Assembly: GCA_038503075.1 (NCBI GenBank) | Contig: JBCAML010000023.1 | Span: 806,001 to 870,000 of the forward strand | DNA: 64,000 nucleotides | DNA from: Gyromitra esculenta | Lineage: Eukaryota > Ascomycota > Pezizomycetes > Pezizales > Discinaceae | Reading direction: 5' to 3' | Part shown: piece by piece, positions 1 through 12,915 of the stretch | Numbering within the stretch: the stretch's first letter is position 1 | Layout of the letters: every line of letters begins with the position of its first letter | Notes under the pieces: model-generated | Told to the model about the DNA's origin: nothing | Databases searched by the model: none | The model's input: only the letters and a program-made list of their open reading frames with translations | Made by a program: the position numbers and the translations under genes

Positions 1-944
1 AGTATTTATTGAGATTACGAATCTAGTGAGTATCGGTGGGATTAGTGGAGCCTTGAGTAGGTTCTGGTCGATCACGTGTCCTGAATCAGTTATGGATTGG
101 GTGGTGTAGGTAATCCGTTTCGGGCTCGGATTCAAATGTATGCCCTGGAGCAGTCATGGATTAGACAGTATGTTCGACAATATGTTCCGGTTCGACAATG
201 TGCCCTAGAGTAGGTTTGAATTAGACGACCCGCCCTAGATGTATTTCGGGCTCTACCTCCCAGTAAAGTGGGTTGACGATTGTCGCAAAGATAAGATATC
301 TCTTACCATTCTATCTCTGGTGTCGAACCTATTAACTCTGAAGAAGACAAAGTAAAAAGCTGTCTTCACGTAGAATGACGAAATGTCTTCCTGGACTTCG
401 TCAAAGCCTCTATAGAAGTGTCGAAATAGAGATAGTATTTGCTTTGCCCACAATGGTGGCCAAACCCCCTTAGAAGACGCCCCTTACAGGAAAGTTTATT
501 TGTCACTATAGTCAATCTTGGTTTTGGTGCAGGATCTCTTTTGTGAATTGAAGATACATCTATAACGTCCAGTTTAAGAAACTCTTTATTATAGGTGTAG
601 GACCGAGCGCTGGGTAAAAACTTTGAACAAACTTCTCACCCGAGTTCACTCGAACCGCCGGTATATTTCCTGCGTCGAAGTTATGTTTATGCGCTAGATT
701 TGCAAACTATGCCGGGTGCTATGATTACTTTCTTTACCGGCGCAAGATTGTCCTTTCTCTTTAAGCGGTTGCTGAGACACAAACGTTGGAAAATTATGCA
801 TGACATACATCTAGAGCTGTCTGTATCTATTCTTCATTGGTGTGCTTGGAACCCATGGCTAAAGACCAGGAAGCTCCCTCATTCACCTCCATGGATCCTA
901 TTCGGCGGTTTATATGAGAGTCTATGTAACAGCTGTGGTCGTTT

Positions 945-1165
945 AATGAGGAGACAACAACAAAGCCATGCCTTAACAATATGGGCAATTTCTCCACGCT
1001 CATAACAGAGTTCAGAAAAGCACATGGAATAGAGACATGTGTTCTGTATTTCTACCTATTCGTCTTATTTCTATATCTGAACTTTATAGTGTGCATAGAG
1101 AAATCGCCCATATTTCTGGGCGATGCGTTGCAGCTGTTGCCCCATTAAACGACTACTACTGTAAG
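945..1165 (+). repeat. Dispersed repeat A, copy 1
   Basis: Diverged direct copy of 12695-12915. Shared blocks in the same order are GACAACAACAAAGCC/GACAACCGCAAAGCC, CAATATGGGCNATTT, CTCATAACAGA, AGCACAC/ATGG and NCTAAACGACT. The pair sits about 11.7 kb apart. The element type is unknown. Confidence 0.5.
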
Positions 1166-1324
1166 AGCTACCCTACCTATGGAGTTACCCCGTCGGGGGA
1201 TTACCCGCCTAAAAATTACCCTCCATGGAATCGAACCCTACCCTTTCAAAGAATTAGACCTCTAAAGGATCAACCTCCAAACCTCCACTCTAACAGCCTT
1301 CTATTGAGCGAGCATTGAGACAGG

Positions 1325-1690
1325 CATTTGGGCGCTCGATGGGAATATTGAGATGGAGGGGTTCTACTAGGAGAGGTTATATGTGCTCCCACGCTCTTTC
1401 ACGCATTTTTATGGCTTCCACTAAGTGCTGCGAGGGGTGTTCCAAGGGCGCCTGCCATGACACCAATATAGCCCATAGAAGACTAATTATGTAGTTCGGC
1501 CTAAGCCCAACATCAACCATGTTAGTAATGAGCAACTTCGTCTGTGGAGATATTACTCCTCCGTAAATACCTTGTTTTTGGGTAATCGAGAAACAGTTCG
1601 GCTCTCTCCCAACATCAATTTCGTCCCTAAGAAGACATCAAGACATCGACTGGTCGCTTGTCTCCCTGTCTGCGCATCTTGATCAGGAGG
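1325..1690 (-). pseudogene. Decayed reading frame, unknown family
   Basis: Read on the minus strand, one frame runs about 120 codons with only two stops (TGA near 1635, TAA near 1385). It includes LLITNMVDVGLRPNYIISLL and a hydrophobic LLWAILVSWQAPLE stretch. No family recognised. With six frames over 64 kb, a run like this is only weakly significant. Confidence 0.25.
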
Positions 1691-1699
1691 TCTGCGTTC

Positions 1700-3270
1700 G
1701 AGTGGTAGGGGGCGGTAGAAGGTCCATATGGGCTTATTTGGAGTATTATATAGTGCCTATTCGGAGGTCTATTTGGCGGTCTAGATAGGGGTATTTCCTA
1801 CCTGCCTGTCTGCTCGTAGCCCTATGGGGGATCTTCGGGGGAAGACCGATGGAAGGCAAGGGGAGGGCGGGAGAGGTCAAAACTGCAGCGGGTATCTGTT
1901 TGCTAAACGGAGAACTCTAGCGATGTCAGCGATCGGCTCTTCGTCCGCAGGGAGACACCTCTTCATAGTCGTTCAGGTATAGTTTGCCCATCGATGGGCA
2001 AAGTAGCACCGTGCGACCATCTATTCTGCAGCTTATCTGACGTAGAGATTTGGTAGGGTAGCGTGGTTGGAGGTGAGATGAGGTATTGGGGAGTGAGGTA
2101 GTTAAGTAGTAGGGTAGTAGGGTGGATGACAGTGTCCACAAAGGTGGCTGCAGCTTCCGGGGTAGTATACACTCTGGCTCGATACCCCGTCATCGATTAG
2201 GAGGTCGATATTGAAATATCTCAAGTTACACTCCTCTCCTACTTAATCATGCAACTGGAGACTTGCTGTTGCAACCACCCCCCGTGTTTCGTCAGTTGTC
2301 TGAAGCAGTAGCTCAGGACAAAATGTGACCACACATCAGGAACTGGGATATAGCAACCATGATAATAGTGGGGAGTTGTTAGAATAAAAATGGGGCTTTC
2401 TCCCTACCTGTATTTAGAGAATTAAGCTCAGTAATGGACATTTCTCTATTCTTGAGTCGTATCGGGCAAACTCCTGGAGAACTGACTGGGGCGGGTAAAG
2501 AGGGGGAGCGGAGGAGGGGAAGGGGAAGAGGGGTGGCCGTAGTGGGAAAGCCCAGTAAGAAGATGCCCAAGGGAAGGAATAAAGGCCAGCAGGTGGATAC
2601 GGCGTACCAACGATGGAGGAAAAACGACGCACAACAAAGGAGTGGAGGACAAGATGAAAAACGCGGATAGCAGGGATACGAATGAACACGACGAAGACGA
2701 TGACGAAAAAACAGGGATAGAGAGGATGAGAATGGGAATGGGATGAGTAAAAGGAGGGGTGAAGGTGAGGGTGAGAAGGATGGAGACGTGGCTAGGGTGC
2801 GAAGAAGGGGAACAATGTCATATTTCAACTCCCTCCCTTGTCCCTCCCCCCATCCTTCTTTTTGTTCCCTTGCTCAGTCATCTTTCGTTCTCCATCCTCT
2901 TTCCCCATCCTTCATCCTCCATCTCTCTTCGTTTTCTATCGCTCTCTCCGTCCTTCTTTCCTATCCTTCCTTCCTTCTTCCCCATTCTGCTCATCTCTCT
3001 CGCCCTCTGTCTCTCAAGACGAAGGAACATCACATTACCGTCTCTCTATGACACATGCACGCCTACCCCTGGACCAATCAAATTGGTACGCGGAACGCCT
3101 GTCTTACAGCACTTGGCTGGGTTTTGCAGAAAATTCTTTCTCCTAAATATTTCAACCACCAATGCCCCTAAGGACAGATGTCGTCAGATATAGCCTCTAT
3201 ATAAGCATTCATGCTCAAATTAAGCTTCATAAGTAATATTTGATGTAAAAATTTCTGCGTATATCTGGTC
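1700..3270. other. Non-coding stretch with a purine/pyrimidine strand switch
   Basis: No supported gene. From about 2480 to 2815 the plus strand is strongly purine-rich; from about 2825 to 3015 it is strongly pyrimidine-rich. Open frames here on both strands (up to 149 codons) are low-complexity side effects of this bias. Confidence 0.5.
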
Positions 3271-3274
3271 GCTT

Positions 3275-3500
3275 GCACAGAATCTCTTGGAACGTTCTAA
3301 ACTACACTTTTTACGACCAAAAATGGGGTTTTATTCCACCACAATCACTTATTATCATGTCCTATAAAACTTGCAGAGCGTCACTACTGTTTTTCTGGGC
3401 TTCACAAGTTTCTTGAGAAATTTACTTTGTTGTGGATGTCGGTTTTTGACCTAAAACGGCAGTCCATGGTTAAGTGTGTGCACGCGCCATATACCTATTC
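3275..3500 (+). repeat. Dispersed repeat C, copy 1
   Basis: Diverged direct copy of 48885-49110. Shared blocks in order: GGAACGTTCTA-like start, TTACGACCAAAA, GTTTTATNCC, CCTATAAAAC, GCAGAGC, TGTGGATGT and GTGCNCGCGCNATA. The TATAAAA box inside both copies suggests a promoter-bearing element such as an LTR. Confidence 0.5.
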
Positions 3501-3829
3501 TCACTATTACTAAAAAGCAATTCATCGTTAGTACCGTTTATGCACAAATTCTTCAATGCATAGTTTTAGCACTTACGATCTACCGCTCCCGTACTTGACC
3601 AACAACCATTAATTTACCATCAACAGGTTGTAGGGTGCATGAGCTTTGCGGGTACATACGACTGTACTGCCTTGAAAACACAGTGGGCAAATTGGTACTA
3701 CTCGATCGTACCCTCGCTATCCGTACCACCCTTCTACCTTCTTGCAGCCACTAACAACTCCCAAACTCATTCTTTATGAGCTCGACTACGTGCAATGCAT
3801 CGACAACATTGAAGTCTACTTCCAAATTA

Positions 3830-4784
3830 ATATCTGGGACCCCTTCCCAGAGCGCTGCCTCTAATACATCCCCACGGTGTCAATGGCTCGAAACCTCTCA
3901 CCCCTTCCTTATACATTCTAATCAAACCACAAAGTTAAATAACCCTGCATTGTTCCGAATCACAATCTCCTCGCGACTTAGAATGGGAAAACACTTCGCC
4001 GCAACCTGTAATTTCACCAGCAACAAATATGACAGCCTCGTCGCTCGCCCACAACCGTTTCGAGTTCCGCGCCATGGAAGAAGATGGTAAGCAATACCAA
4101 GGCCCAAAATATCAGGGATGGATCTATAACTCTTTAAAACTGGCAAAGCTCCTCCACGATTACGTATGCAGCCTCGAAGTCATGCTCCAATATGATAGGG
4201 ATACGCTAAGGCGATTTCAGTGTGTAGAGATGATCGTCGGATTGCTGAAAGGTCGCCCAAGGTGTTTAGTGCCTATTATTTCGAGTATTCTTTTTTTTGT
4301 TACTATTTACTTGAAAGCTTCCCGTAGCGATCTGGCAGTTCGAGATTGGCAGATTAAAAGACTTGACCGAATGCTTTCAGCCCACAGCCAGTAGTGTGGT
4401 CAGATGACTACAACCACTGACAACTTCGCTCCTTAGCTACCGCCTCAATCGAACCTCTACACCATCATATCGGAGTCTAATTCGTTCAGATTGAGTAGTT
4501 CGTTCATCGAAAGTGACCTACCATTTGCAATTAGCAGCTTGTTAATTGAAAACTAGAGTCTAGCTAGTGTGTAGGACCCCCTGTGATTGTTGGGACCGGC
4601 TCTCGCTAAATCTTTGCTGTCTATGTCGATATCTCTGCGGTCTCATTCTCTGCATCTTAGATACAACCAATTAAGTTTAGTAATTGAAGATGACGTTGAG
4701 AATTCGACAGTGCGTAGTTCCTCCACCAATCTCAACGAAATAAGCGTCCCCGAAGACATGATTGCCTCGATCCGTTCCAACTAG
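3830..4784 (+). pseudogene. Decayed gene, one frame kept for about 318 codons
   Basis: A single frame continues from about 3830 to 4784 with roughly six stops (TAA near 3934, TAG at 4392, several TAG/TGA before 4600). It contains FEFRAMEEDGKQYQGPKYQG, a helical YNSLKLAKLLHDYVCSLEVM, a hydrophobic segment LVPIISSILFFVTIYL (one membrane span), and an acidic C-terminal part with VIEDDVENSTVRSS. The part 4029-4394 is open and could encode 121 residues, but a TTG or weak ATG would have to start it. Family not recognised. Absence of frameshifts with several nonsense codons argues for C-to-T decay of a real gene. Confidence 0.45.
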
Positions 4785-4856
4785 AAAAGCTCTTAGAGAG
4801 AGCTCTCACACACCATAATCTACCAGCTTATTAAACTCTCGGATAGCTACTAAAAC

Positions 4857-5380
4857 TAACATCCTACCGCCGCTCCTCTCAGATCCTGCCGGCCCTCACT
4901 CAGCCAATTTGGTCTTTGAATGTTTAGTTGATTAGAAGCTGTATCAGTAGACAATGTTAATCATTCTAGAGGTGGTCTTCAAAACCGTGCAGCAATAGTT
5001 TCTACACTCACATAAAGACTTTCTGAAAATCTGCATGTTAGAACGCTCGAGTATCTCATGCCGAAAGGTCTTGACGTACTCTGCTGTACAGGAGATAATT
5101 TATGAGGGTCCGATATTTCTTTATTGGCATTGATGGGTCAGGGCTACCCACATATATCATACATGTCATTCTTCGCTCTCCCGGCGAGCGTGGTCTCTCG
5201 GCAGGTGCGAGATATTTGTGTATTCTCAAGTGAGGCTGGCATTACCGTAACGGTGATCCAGTTCTCATTGGATTTGCAAGTTTCTGCCAGCGCTTGCCAA
5301 TGCTTGTGCATCATATGCAAATATTCTATCGAAATCAAGCGTTCAATATCATATGAAAACACCGCCATCATTACCAGCAA
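4857..5380 (-). pseudogene. Decayed gene, convergent with the previous one
   Basis: On the minus strand one frame runs about 174 codons with stops TAG, TGA, TGA, TGA before its end. Readable pieces include IEYLHMMHKHWQALAETCKS, NENWITVTVMPASLENTQI and NIQRPNWLSEGRQDLRG. TGA is the expected result of decay at CGA or TGG codons. Family not recognised. Confidence 0.4.
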
Positions 5381-5418
5381 AGGTTAATCAGTGTCCTATC
5401 TTTTACTAACCGGCCATT

Positions 5419-5825
5419 AGACTGATATTTCACCATCAACCTTAACAAAACACACCTCTTTCTCCGATAATATCAATACTTCAACGTATCTAGTTTTATC
5501 ACCATCTCCTTTCGATCTGCAACTCAAGCATCGAGTGCATGCTCTCCTCGTGCAGGTAAAATCTCCCCTCGTATTGTTTCAACTACTACCCAAAAATCCA
5601 CTTAAAGCTTTTCCATCCATCACTGACCCGTTCTTCAAACCCTCTGATGTTCTCCGACACAAACGAAAAACCTGTCCATCTGGTGTTCAAAGTCATAGTC
5701 TGGAAGACTGCCATGCGTTGATAGACCTAATACAAGAAAATCTATCGACTAGTGGTAAGGCGTGGAACACTATTGTAGTTGATCCTGCACAAGTGGGACG
5801 TATGTCCGAGATATTGACTGTTTGA
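5419..5825 (+). pseudogene. Open coding stretch, unknown family
   Basis: About 134 codons without a stop, ending at the TGA of 5823-5825. The C-terminal half is gene-like (CHALIDLIQENLSTSGKAWN, VVDPAQVGRMSEILTV). No in-frame ATG is well placed near the left end, so this is probably an exon or a truncated gene. No family recognised. Confidence 0.35.
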
Positions 5826-6261
5826 GGTCTATAAGTGGATGGAGACGGTTGACCAACCTAAACGTACTAGAGATCCAGCTTGCCCTAACCAAGATATGCA
5901 GAGCAAAAAAATTTGCCACGGAGATCCAATGATAGCCTGATGGTTAATTAAGCATGTTGCGAGTGATGATTGAGTCAATTCAGATGAGGGGTATGTTCCT
6001 GAAGATGGCGAACGGGTTGCATAGAAAGCGATGTGGAATTAAGTTTGGAAGAGATTTCTAAATCCTGATATAACTGAAAGAGGTACTTATGCAATTGAGT
6101 TTTTCTTTCCTCTTTGATCCTTCTATTCTCTTATTAGTGGTGCTAGAAGCTATTGCTAAAAACCTACAGCGTTATCGATATGCATCTCGCATACCTCCAT
6201 GGATCCACTCAATAGCTCGACCCACTCAATAGTACCCCCCTATCATCTAGCCAACTAAAAA

Positions 6262-6537
6262 CGCCTCCTCCGGGTCAATCTAGTCCTGGCATTTCCTAGA
6301 AATAGCCAGATTGGCGAAAACCAAGGCGGTACCGCTACACCGGGTCCTGCGCCCACAGAGCTAAATACATTAGCTAGCTCGTCGAACTATTTGCGAGGGA
6401 AGAATTGCAGCCCTACGAATAGCAAGTTTGAGCATCGCTGGAACAGTTCCTTCAATTTACGACCCAATGCCGGCACCACAAAGAAACTAAGTCTATTAAA
6501 CAATTTCGAACTAATTCCTCTAACGATACAGAGTTGA
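6262..6537 (+). pseudogene. Coding relic, unknown family
   Basis: Ninety-two codons from 6262 to the TGA at 6535 without an internal stop. Residues are Gly/Pro/Asn/Ser-rich (QIGENQGGTATPGPAPTELN) and then basic (HRWNSSFNLRPNAGTTKK). It starts right after a TAA and has no ATG, as expected for an internal piece. A second short frame beginning with ATG at 6573 may be a shifted continuation. Confidence 0.3.
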
Positions 6538-6809
6538 CTGGTACTCAAACGCAACTAAATAAGCTTGGTTAATGCATGCAACCGGAAAAACGCGAAGAAA
6601 CTACCGTACATCAGGTACTACTAAACCAGGTTCAAGATATACGACGAGCTCCATCATGCAGCAAGAAAAGCCGATTGTCACCCCGCCTGAAGCCTCGGGT
6701 GATCGAGGTGATCGGGGCGAAATATTATCCTTCGTGATCCAGTGGAATTTTTTTTCGAGAAAACTTTTACTATGCCGACGTACTAGGCATAGATACCTTT
6801 AGAATACCG

Positions 6810-8536
6810 TCTAACACCAAGCACATCCGGCAACACGAAAGCCTCTGCTTAAAACACAATACGCAGATATACTGCTTAAGCTTATAATTACCTAAGACTC
6901 ACGTTTTAGGACAGGATAGAATACGTGACATAAGTGGAAATAACTAGATGCATTCAGCGACGGAAACCTATCGGGTGAGCCTATATTACCCTACTAGACT
7001 TTACCTGGGTTAAGTGGGAAGTAGCTGGAGCAACGATAGTCTGTAACAGCCTACTTGATGAAGCGTTCAAATTAAGAGTTATAAAAACTAGCAGAAACTA
7101 GGAGTATTTGATCAATAGCAGGCTGTTAATATGACCGGCGGAGGTTTCAATGTTTCTGATTGTGCTCTGCGTTGGATGGTAGTATAAAGTGAAATTGATA
7201 TTTTTGGTTATGCTGTGATCAACTGCATAGTGATGGTGGTCGTTTGTTATAATGAGGCGACGGCGGCAGTTCCATGCCCTAGCAATACGGGCTATCTATC
7301 TATTCTCTTGGGAGTTTGGAAATACGCTCATGATGAAATCAGGCTTTTTGTAGTTCTGCCTACGTATTCACTTTTATGCTTAAACTCCGTTGTTTGCATG
7401 GTGAAAATGGTATTGTCGCTAAGGAGCGCAGGCATTGGTTTTTTCACCTCACTAAACTAACGATTTGCTAATATATATACGACTATAACGAAAATTTTTA
7501 CAGTCACACGATTACCGCTCAGTAAATCCTTATGTTCCGGTCTAAAATTACTGCATTATATACTCCCAACAAGTAACTCTTGAGATATAGAATAGGAGTA
7601 TATATCTGCAACTTTATGTGTTCCGGATCGTTAGACCACATTACCGCCAAAGGGCCTGAAACCGATGCTGTCCAGTTTATTGGAATATTAAACACGAAGA
7701 GAGATAGATTGCTCTTCCGGGTTGATTTTCAAAGGACTGGTAGTGTATCCTCACTTATACACCCCTCTACAACCTCCCAGGTGCCCGTGTAATAAAGCAA
7801 ATGTTTTTCACTAATATCGATATCTATCCGGATTCCCGAACCTTCTCAAAAGTCACTCCAGGAGCCGTACCGTGTTAGGAAGTCCTCTCTAACATGGGGT
7901 ATTTTTTAAAAAAAGGCTTCCTAATACATACTTATGTGTTCCGATACTCGGTCAGAGGCATATGAGAAGGGAAATATCTGCGGGTCCGACGGGCTCGGTG
8001 AAACAACAGGAATAAGAAAAGTACGGTTACCTTGTGGACGCGAAGAAGTAATATATAGAGAGGGGAAGGCTTTACCTTCCCTCGGCAAGCAAACAATCGA
8101 TCTCGCTGCTCCCAATACTGTAACAGACATAGAGTATATAAATCGAGTGATTTTTGATGTTGGATTATTATTGATGACAATTACATACACTGGTGTTAAT
8201 TAGAAAACCGAATAGATCGACAACCAACAATGCACCTAAACGCTTCTCACGTTCTACTCCACTATTCATGCTTTTCTGTAGTCTCTTTTTTAGTAGCTAA
8301 CAGTCTTCTTCTATATAGATAAGCTTCGCCTAATATGGTCAAACGCTAGTTCTATTGGATTAGAGTCTGATGATGCTGTTGATAGAAATTAACGTTGTAC
8401 TTCCGAGTTCAGGTCCTAGCAGTATGTAAAATGGAAGTAGTGGTTAAAAAACTTACGAGCGGGTCAATCCGTTGTATTTATATGATTGGAAACCCTCTGA
8501 AATTTCCATTTAGAAAAGTTAAGACATAGATTGACT
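6810..8536. other. Region without a supported gene
   Basis: Open frames at 7215-7460, 7580-7792 and 7934-8203 have gene-like composition in places but no family, start or splice context I can defend. A small inverted repeat around 7876-7925 (GTTAGGAAG and CTTCCTAATAC) may be a transposon end. Confidence 0.35.
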
Positions 8537-9521
8537 ACCCCAACCCTAGTAGTTATATTAAGGTATTACAATGGGAGGCGGGAAAGTTGAGTGGAGAGAT
8601 GCACTAGGAATAGTAATAGAGCAGTACAGTCAAGCAAAACGGGAAATCCGAACTTACATGTGTCAAATTCTGGAGCAGCCACCGCCAACGACACTAGAGA
8701 GAACGAAGATAAAAGGCAGTGGGGGGGGTAGACGGGGAGAAAAATGTATTTGAGGGAAAGGAGGGAAAAACGAAGAAGAGAAAACTGAGTTTGAGATAAT
8801 GAGGGATAGAGAGAGTTTGAATATAGATGATAAGGTTTCACTATGAACACCACCTCCATCGCCATCACCAACCAGACAAGAGAACAAATGCACGGGGAAG
8901 TCAGAATCAGTAAGACAAGAGAGGTCAATTGTAGAACCAGATACACCACCGATACAGACGTATCTATGATCATAACCTTGGGGGCCCTTGGGAGTAAACT
9001 CGACCCGAAGAGTGAGCCATCCAAAGATGACACAGTTGATTAAAATGCGGTAGACAGTGAAGGGGTTTTTGATCCGAATCAATCTATGGAAAAGGAGAGC
9101 ATTGCGGCTTTTTGAGGAAATGTGCATCGGATGACATACGAGGAGTATTATGGGGATATGGGGTGGAACGTCAGAATTTGGTGATAGACATGCAATAGGA
9201 AGAGGGCTGGTTAAATTGACAAACTGAGACAAAACGGCATGGCTGACTTTCGAGGACTATAGAAGTGAGGTGATAGAAAAGAGATAATGGATAAAAGAGA
9301 TAATAGGTGAGAGGATAAACGATAGGACCAAGTTTGGATGTATCTTGTGTTTACTACTTTGAGAAAAGAAAGCAATGCCTAGCGTTGCAGAAATAAGGTT
9401 ATGGTGTTATTGTTTGTTTTTTGTTTTTTGTTAGGTCATTTTAGGGGTAAAATAACCCTTGGGTTGTATACGCCATAAACGAATGGATGAATAAATAAAT
9501 AAATAAACCCCAACCCTAATA
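8537..9521 (+). mobile_element. 5'-truncated LINE (8552-9506) with target-site duplication
   Basis: The right end has the 3' signature shared by several copies in this window: a T-rich run, then AACCCTTGGGTTG, then a tetranucleotide tail (AATA)n ending at 9506. The tail is followed by CCCCAACCCTAATA (9508-9521) and the left end is preceded by CCCCAACCCTAGTA (8538-8551), a 14-bp target duplication with one mismatch. The insert is therefore 8552-9506, 955 bp. Inside, frame 8571-9360 on the plus strand keeps an ORF2-like frame with about eight stops. Typical of target-primed reverse transcription followed by decay. Confidence 0.75.
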
Positions 9522-9530
9522 CTTGTTAAC

Positions 9531-9690
9531 ATATGCGAGTGACAAATCATGATAAGATATACCAGTGACAGATTACAACAAAATATTCGAGTGACCAGTG
9601 ATGACAAAGTATGCGAGTGCTAAATAATGACTAAAGCTACGAGTGGCAAAGCATGAATGAGCTCAGCGAGTGGGATGCCATGCCTGAGTA
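9531..9690 (+). repeat. Degenerate 26-bp minisatellite
   Basis: GAGTG or CAGTG recurs at 9537, 9563, 9589, 9615, 9641 and 9668, a spacing of 26, 26, 26, 26 and 27 bp. The rough unit is TATGCGAGTGACAAATNATG plus six more bases. It starts 10 bp after the LINE target duplication. Looser GAGTG copies continue to about 9820. Confidence 0.75.
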
Positions 9691-9699
9691 TTTAGATCG

Positions 9700-12640
9700 A
9701 TAGATATATCATTCACGCTGCATGAGTGTTTTGCTAAAGGGACGAGTGTGCGCGATTGCTCTGTATAATATGCACTTACAACCTGCAGAATGTTCGTATA
9801 TAGTCGTTTACGGACGAGTGCGAAATAAACTCAGTGCACTAGTCTAGAGAAAGATAAGTCCCCACACGGAAGCAACACCACTGCCAGATGTAAGAGCTCA
9901 TACAATCAACTGAGTGATGCTGCGGCAAAGCACGAATAGTAGTTTGCCCCTCAAAAGGATCTCCAAGAGTTACAAAACGCTGTAGAGGATGTGTAATGAA
10001 AATTTCTCAGGATGCGCATCATCAACAGCGATAGGTAGGGAATCAGGTTATGCGTCATTTTTACTTAACAATATTTGTGTACATGTGGGAAATACATCAA
10101 TAAATTAATCAATAGTCAATCAGACAAGCCATCAAATAACGAGTCATTCCATTGTATTGGTCAAGTATTAATATATAAATCATGCATAAATAAGGGTAAA
10201 TTATTGGAAAACATATATTACAGGTGAACAAGGTCTCCGCAAAGACATCTCAAAGATTGTAACAAGCGAAATTCGATGCCTAGCTAACAATACCTTTACA
10301 CTCTCTTTGAAATCGCTTTACCCTGCTCTCAAAATCATTGAATAGTCAAACTAAAAGTCGTGTTATCATGGCAGAGTCGAACCTAGATTCTTTAGCACTC
10401 GTATGCATAAGGATCATTATCCTCAGAGGGGTCCGGGCCTTCGTCACCTACGCTACCGATTTAAATAGGAGCTACTTGAGATAGCACGTGGTAAGCGAGA
10501 AAAGCATCAGCTGATGGATCCGTATCCGTCAGGTGGGACATCGTTGGGTGTGTACTTAAAAAAGCATCCGACGATAAATATATGCGAAGAGGAGTCGGAT
10601 GATATGTATCTGATGTATGGCTAACGTGGAGATGAGGGTGATAAGATCTGAAAAAAGGTTGGGTAATGTTGAACTAAGAGAAATAGAGCCAATATACGTG
10701 TAAAGGAATGCGTCCCGTGATGCCTATACCGCAGACGTACCCCCAATAACACATTTATTAGCACATCACCTCCAAATTTTTGTACGAGTATTAGTATTCG
10801 CAGTCGGGCAGTCCGTCCATCCCCAGCCTTGAGACGGGATCGGATCGAGTGCTGTAGGGAATCCGAATCTGGATAAGCCCGCCCTAGGGCGCGGCATACG
10901 AGGACCACGAACTGCCGTCTTCCCTATCCGGAACGGTGTACTAGTAATAATTGTGATGTTCATTGGGATGTAGTAGATTAAGGTCAATTGGAAGCGGGGT
11001 GGTAAAAGTATTCTAAGAGATTGAATCTTCTAGAGTAATATCTGATGATTACGGCATTATAGCATTGATCTTGTCTCCGATTTGAATCGGAATTTAGCTC
11101 TTATTATCTGTTATATACTGTAGTTATAGAGGTTGGCGAGAAGATAGCCATCTCCCTGCACCCGGTCGGGCCTTGTAAGGCCAATCGATAGGCTTCCGTT
11201 CTCTTCAGCGCCTTGTAGGGCGCATGAGAGGCCTTCGAAGTCGACAGCGTCTGTAAGGTACCCTATTCTAGCCAGGGCCCGATGGGGGCTACAGGGCCCT
11301 GCAGTCTTCGGAAATCTAGCCTTGGACGGACGATGTGCCGCAGCCCGTCCCGCCATGATGTAGATACAGGGGTCTTACCAGGATCCTGCAGTCCGCCTTG
11401 GACGGCTGCAAACACTCATAAGCAATGCGTAAATTGATTGACTACCTCGCGCTATGGAGATGGTGTTGCGGCGGTGACTACATCGTAGGTATTGCTAGTT
11501 TTATGGCGAGATCTAGATTAAGTATCGATTGCGCACAGAGAACAAGTGTGTAGATATTAGGTAACTGTAGTCGGACTGAACAGGATGAATGAAAACAACT
11601 AAGTTTTATTTGTGTATATGGAGCTACGTCTCCTTTCTCAAGAGTTTTGGACTAAGGACATTCCGGAACGGCTCTCTAGGCTACGTTTGAATGGAGCGAT
11701 CGATATAACGCATTGTATGGCCTGATTAGTATGTTCAACAGTGGATGATCGGGAGTTCCAGATACAAAAGGCATTCATGTGTTTCTGGCCTTTTCACAAG
11801 ATCTATAAAGCTCTACTTCTAGCATTGTCATTCAGTGCCTTCTCGGGACGAATTGCGTGGATGATATCCCCAGCTAAGTCGGCTGGCTACTAGTCTCCAG
11901 AATAAACTCTGAACTCTGGGCTTACCGTCCTCACAAACCTATCCCATCGGGTAGAGAAAAGCGATTTCGTGCCACCCGTGACGTAAGGAGTAATGCCACC
12001 GCAATCCTCGTTGTCCCTAGGTTTCGCCTGGTAAATCTACCGTGCCTAGCAGAAACTAGCAATTGTAGGGGAGCCTAAGTGGTGGGCGGGGTTTCCGCGT
12101 GTCTTCGGCAGTGCCTAGTGCTGGGTGATATTCCAAACGTTGCTGTGCCTAGTGACCGGCAATGGAACGGGCTTCTTCATCAAAAACTAAATAAAGTGGC
12201 GCCAAGCAGTCGAATCAACGGCCGGGCCGCCTTTTGCAGGTGTATCAAGCCCAAGGACAAGCAGCCACTTACGTAACTAGGAGCTTTGAGTAGATTCATT
12301 ACAGATGAAGAACAAACCTTACCAATATTATACTACTACCTACATTAATTGTTCTATTTATCGCTTGGCCCTGCAGCAATAGTTGCAGCATTACAAATGA
12401 AGGTTTTTCACGGGGCCCTCTTGGCCTAAGCGGGTGGCATGATCCATACTTCGAACTTCATGGCTACATGTATCTTTTAGTGGTTCGTATAAAATAATTA
12501 GGACCTGCGATTGTGTATTGCGTTGCGGATAGCAACTGACCAAGTCACTAGTATACTAGCAGCGTCCAGATTATATCTCAAGCTTTTATCATCATTTGTT
12601 TAAGGTTTTCTCCGACTGATTTTTTCTCCGGCTGCCTGTT
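9700..12640. other. About 2.9 kb without a supported gene
   Basis: Nothing here reaches a gene call. Notable only: a GC-rich island at 11140-11400 with short palindromes (GGCCTTGTAAGGCC, GCGCCTTGTAGGGCGC), and an open minus-strand frame 11111-11356 within it. An open plus frame 12079-12276 could be a fragment. Confidence 0.4.
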
Positions 12641-12694
12641 TGCAGCTGTAGGTTATTCTAGGCTTCGCCAGTTGATGGGCACCGACCTGAGAAC

Positions 12695-12915
12695 TCTGCT
12701 AAAGAATCAGACGACAACCGCAAAGCCGCGTTCAAGCAATATGGGCTATTTCCCCATATACTCATAACAGAAATCGGAATAGCACACAAGATAAAAAGAT
12801 ATCATCCGCAGCTCAACTTTGGTATTTTGATAGCTAAACACCATTGTCTACACGGTGAAGTTGGTCCTGGTGCCGAGGTACGATATTGTTGCTGTCGCCT
12901 CACTAAACGACTGCT
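12695..12915 (+). repeat. Dispersed repeat A, copy 2
   Basis: Diverged copy of 945-1165 in the same orientation, with matches in the same order. The right edge abuts the decayed gene that begins near 12907. Confidence 0.5.

Noticed and set aside
2379..3193. Several long overlapping frames on both strands
   Set aside because: They follow the purine/pyrimidine bias and are Ser/Pro/Leu or Arg/Gly-rich with no family.
3650..3700. ACATACGACTGTACTGCC as a 5S rRNA start
   Set aside because: Only the first few bases match; the rest of the 120-nt structure is absent.
8566..9232. Minus-strand open frames of 155 and 189 codons
   Set aside because: They lie wholly inside the plus-strand LINE insertion and result from its purine-rich sense strand. 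Composition is low-complexity Leu/Ser/Pro.
10370..10450. tRNA-like GTCGAACC stretch
   Set aside because: No acceptor stem or anticodon arm could be folded around it; the same holds for similar strings near 1220 and 42210.
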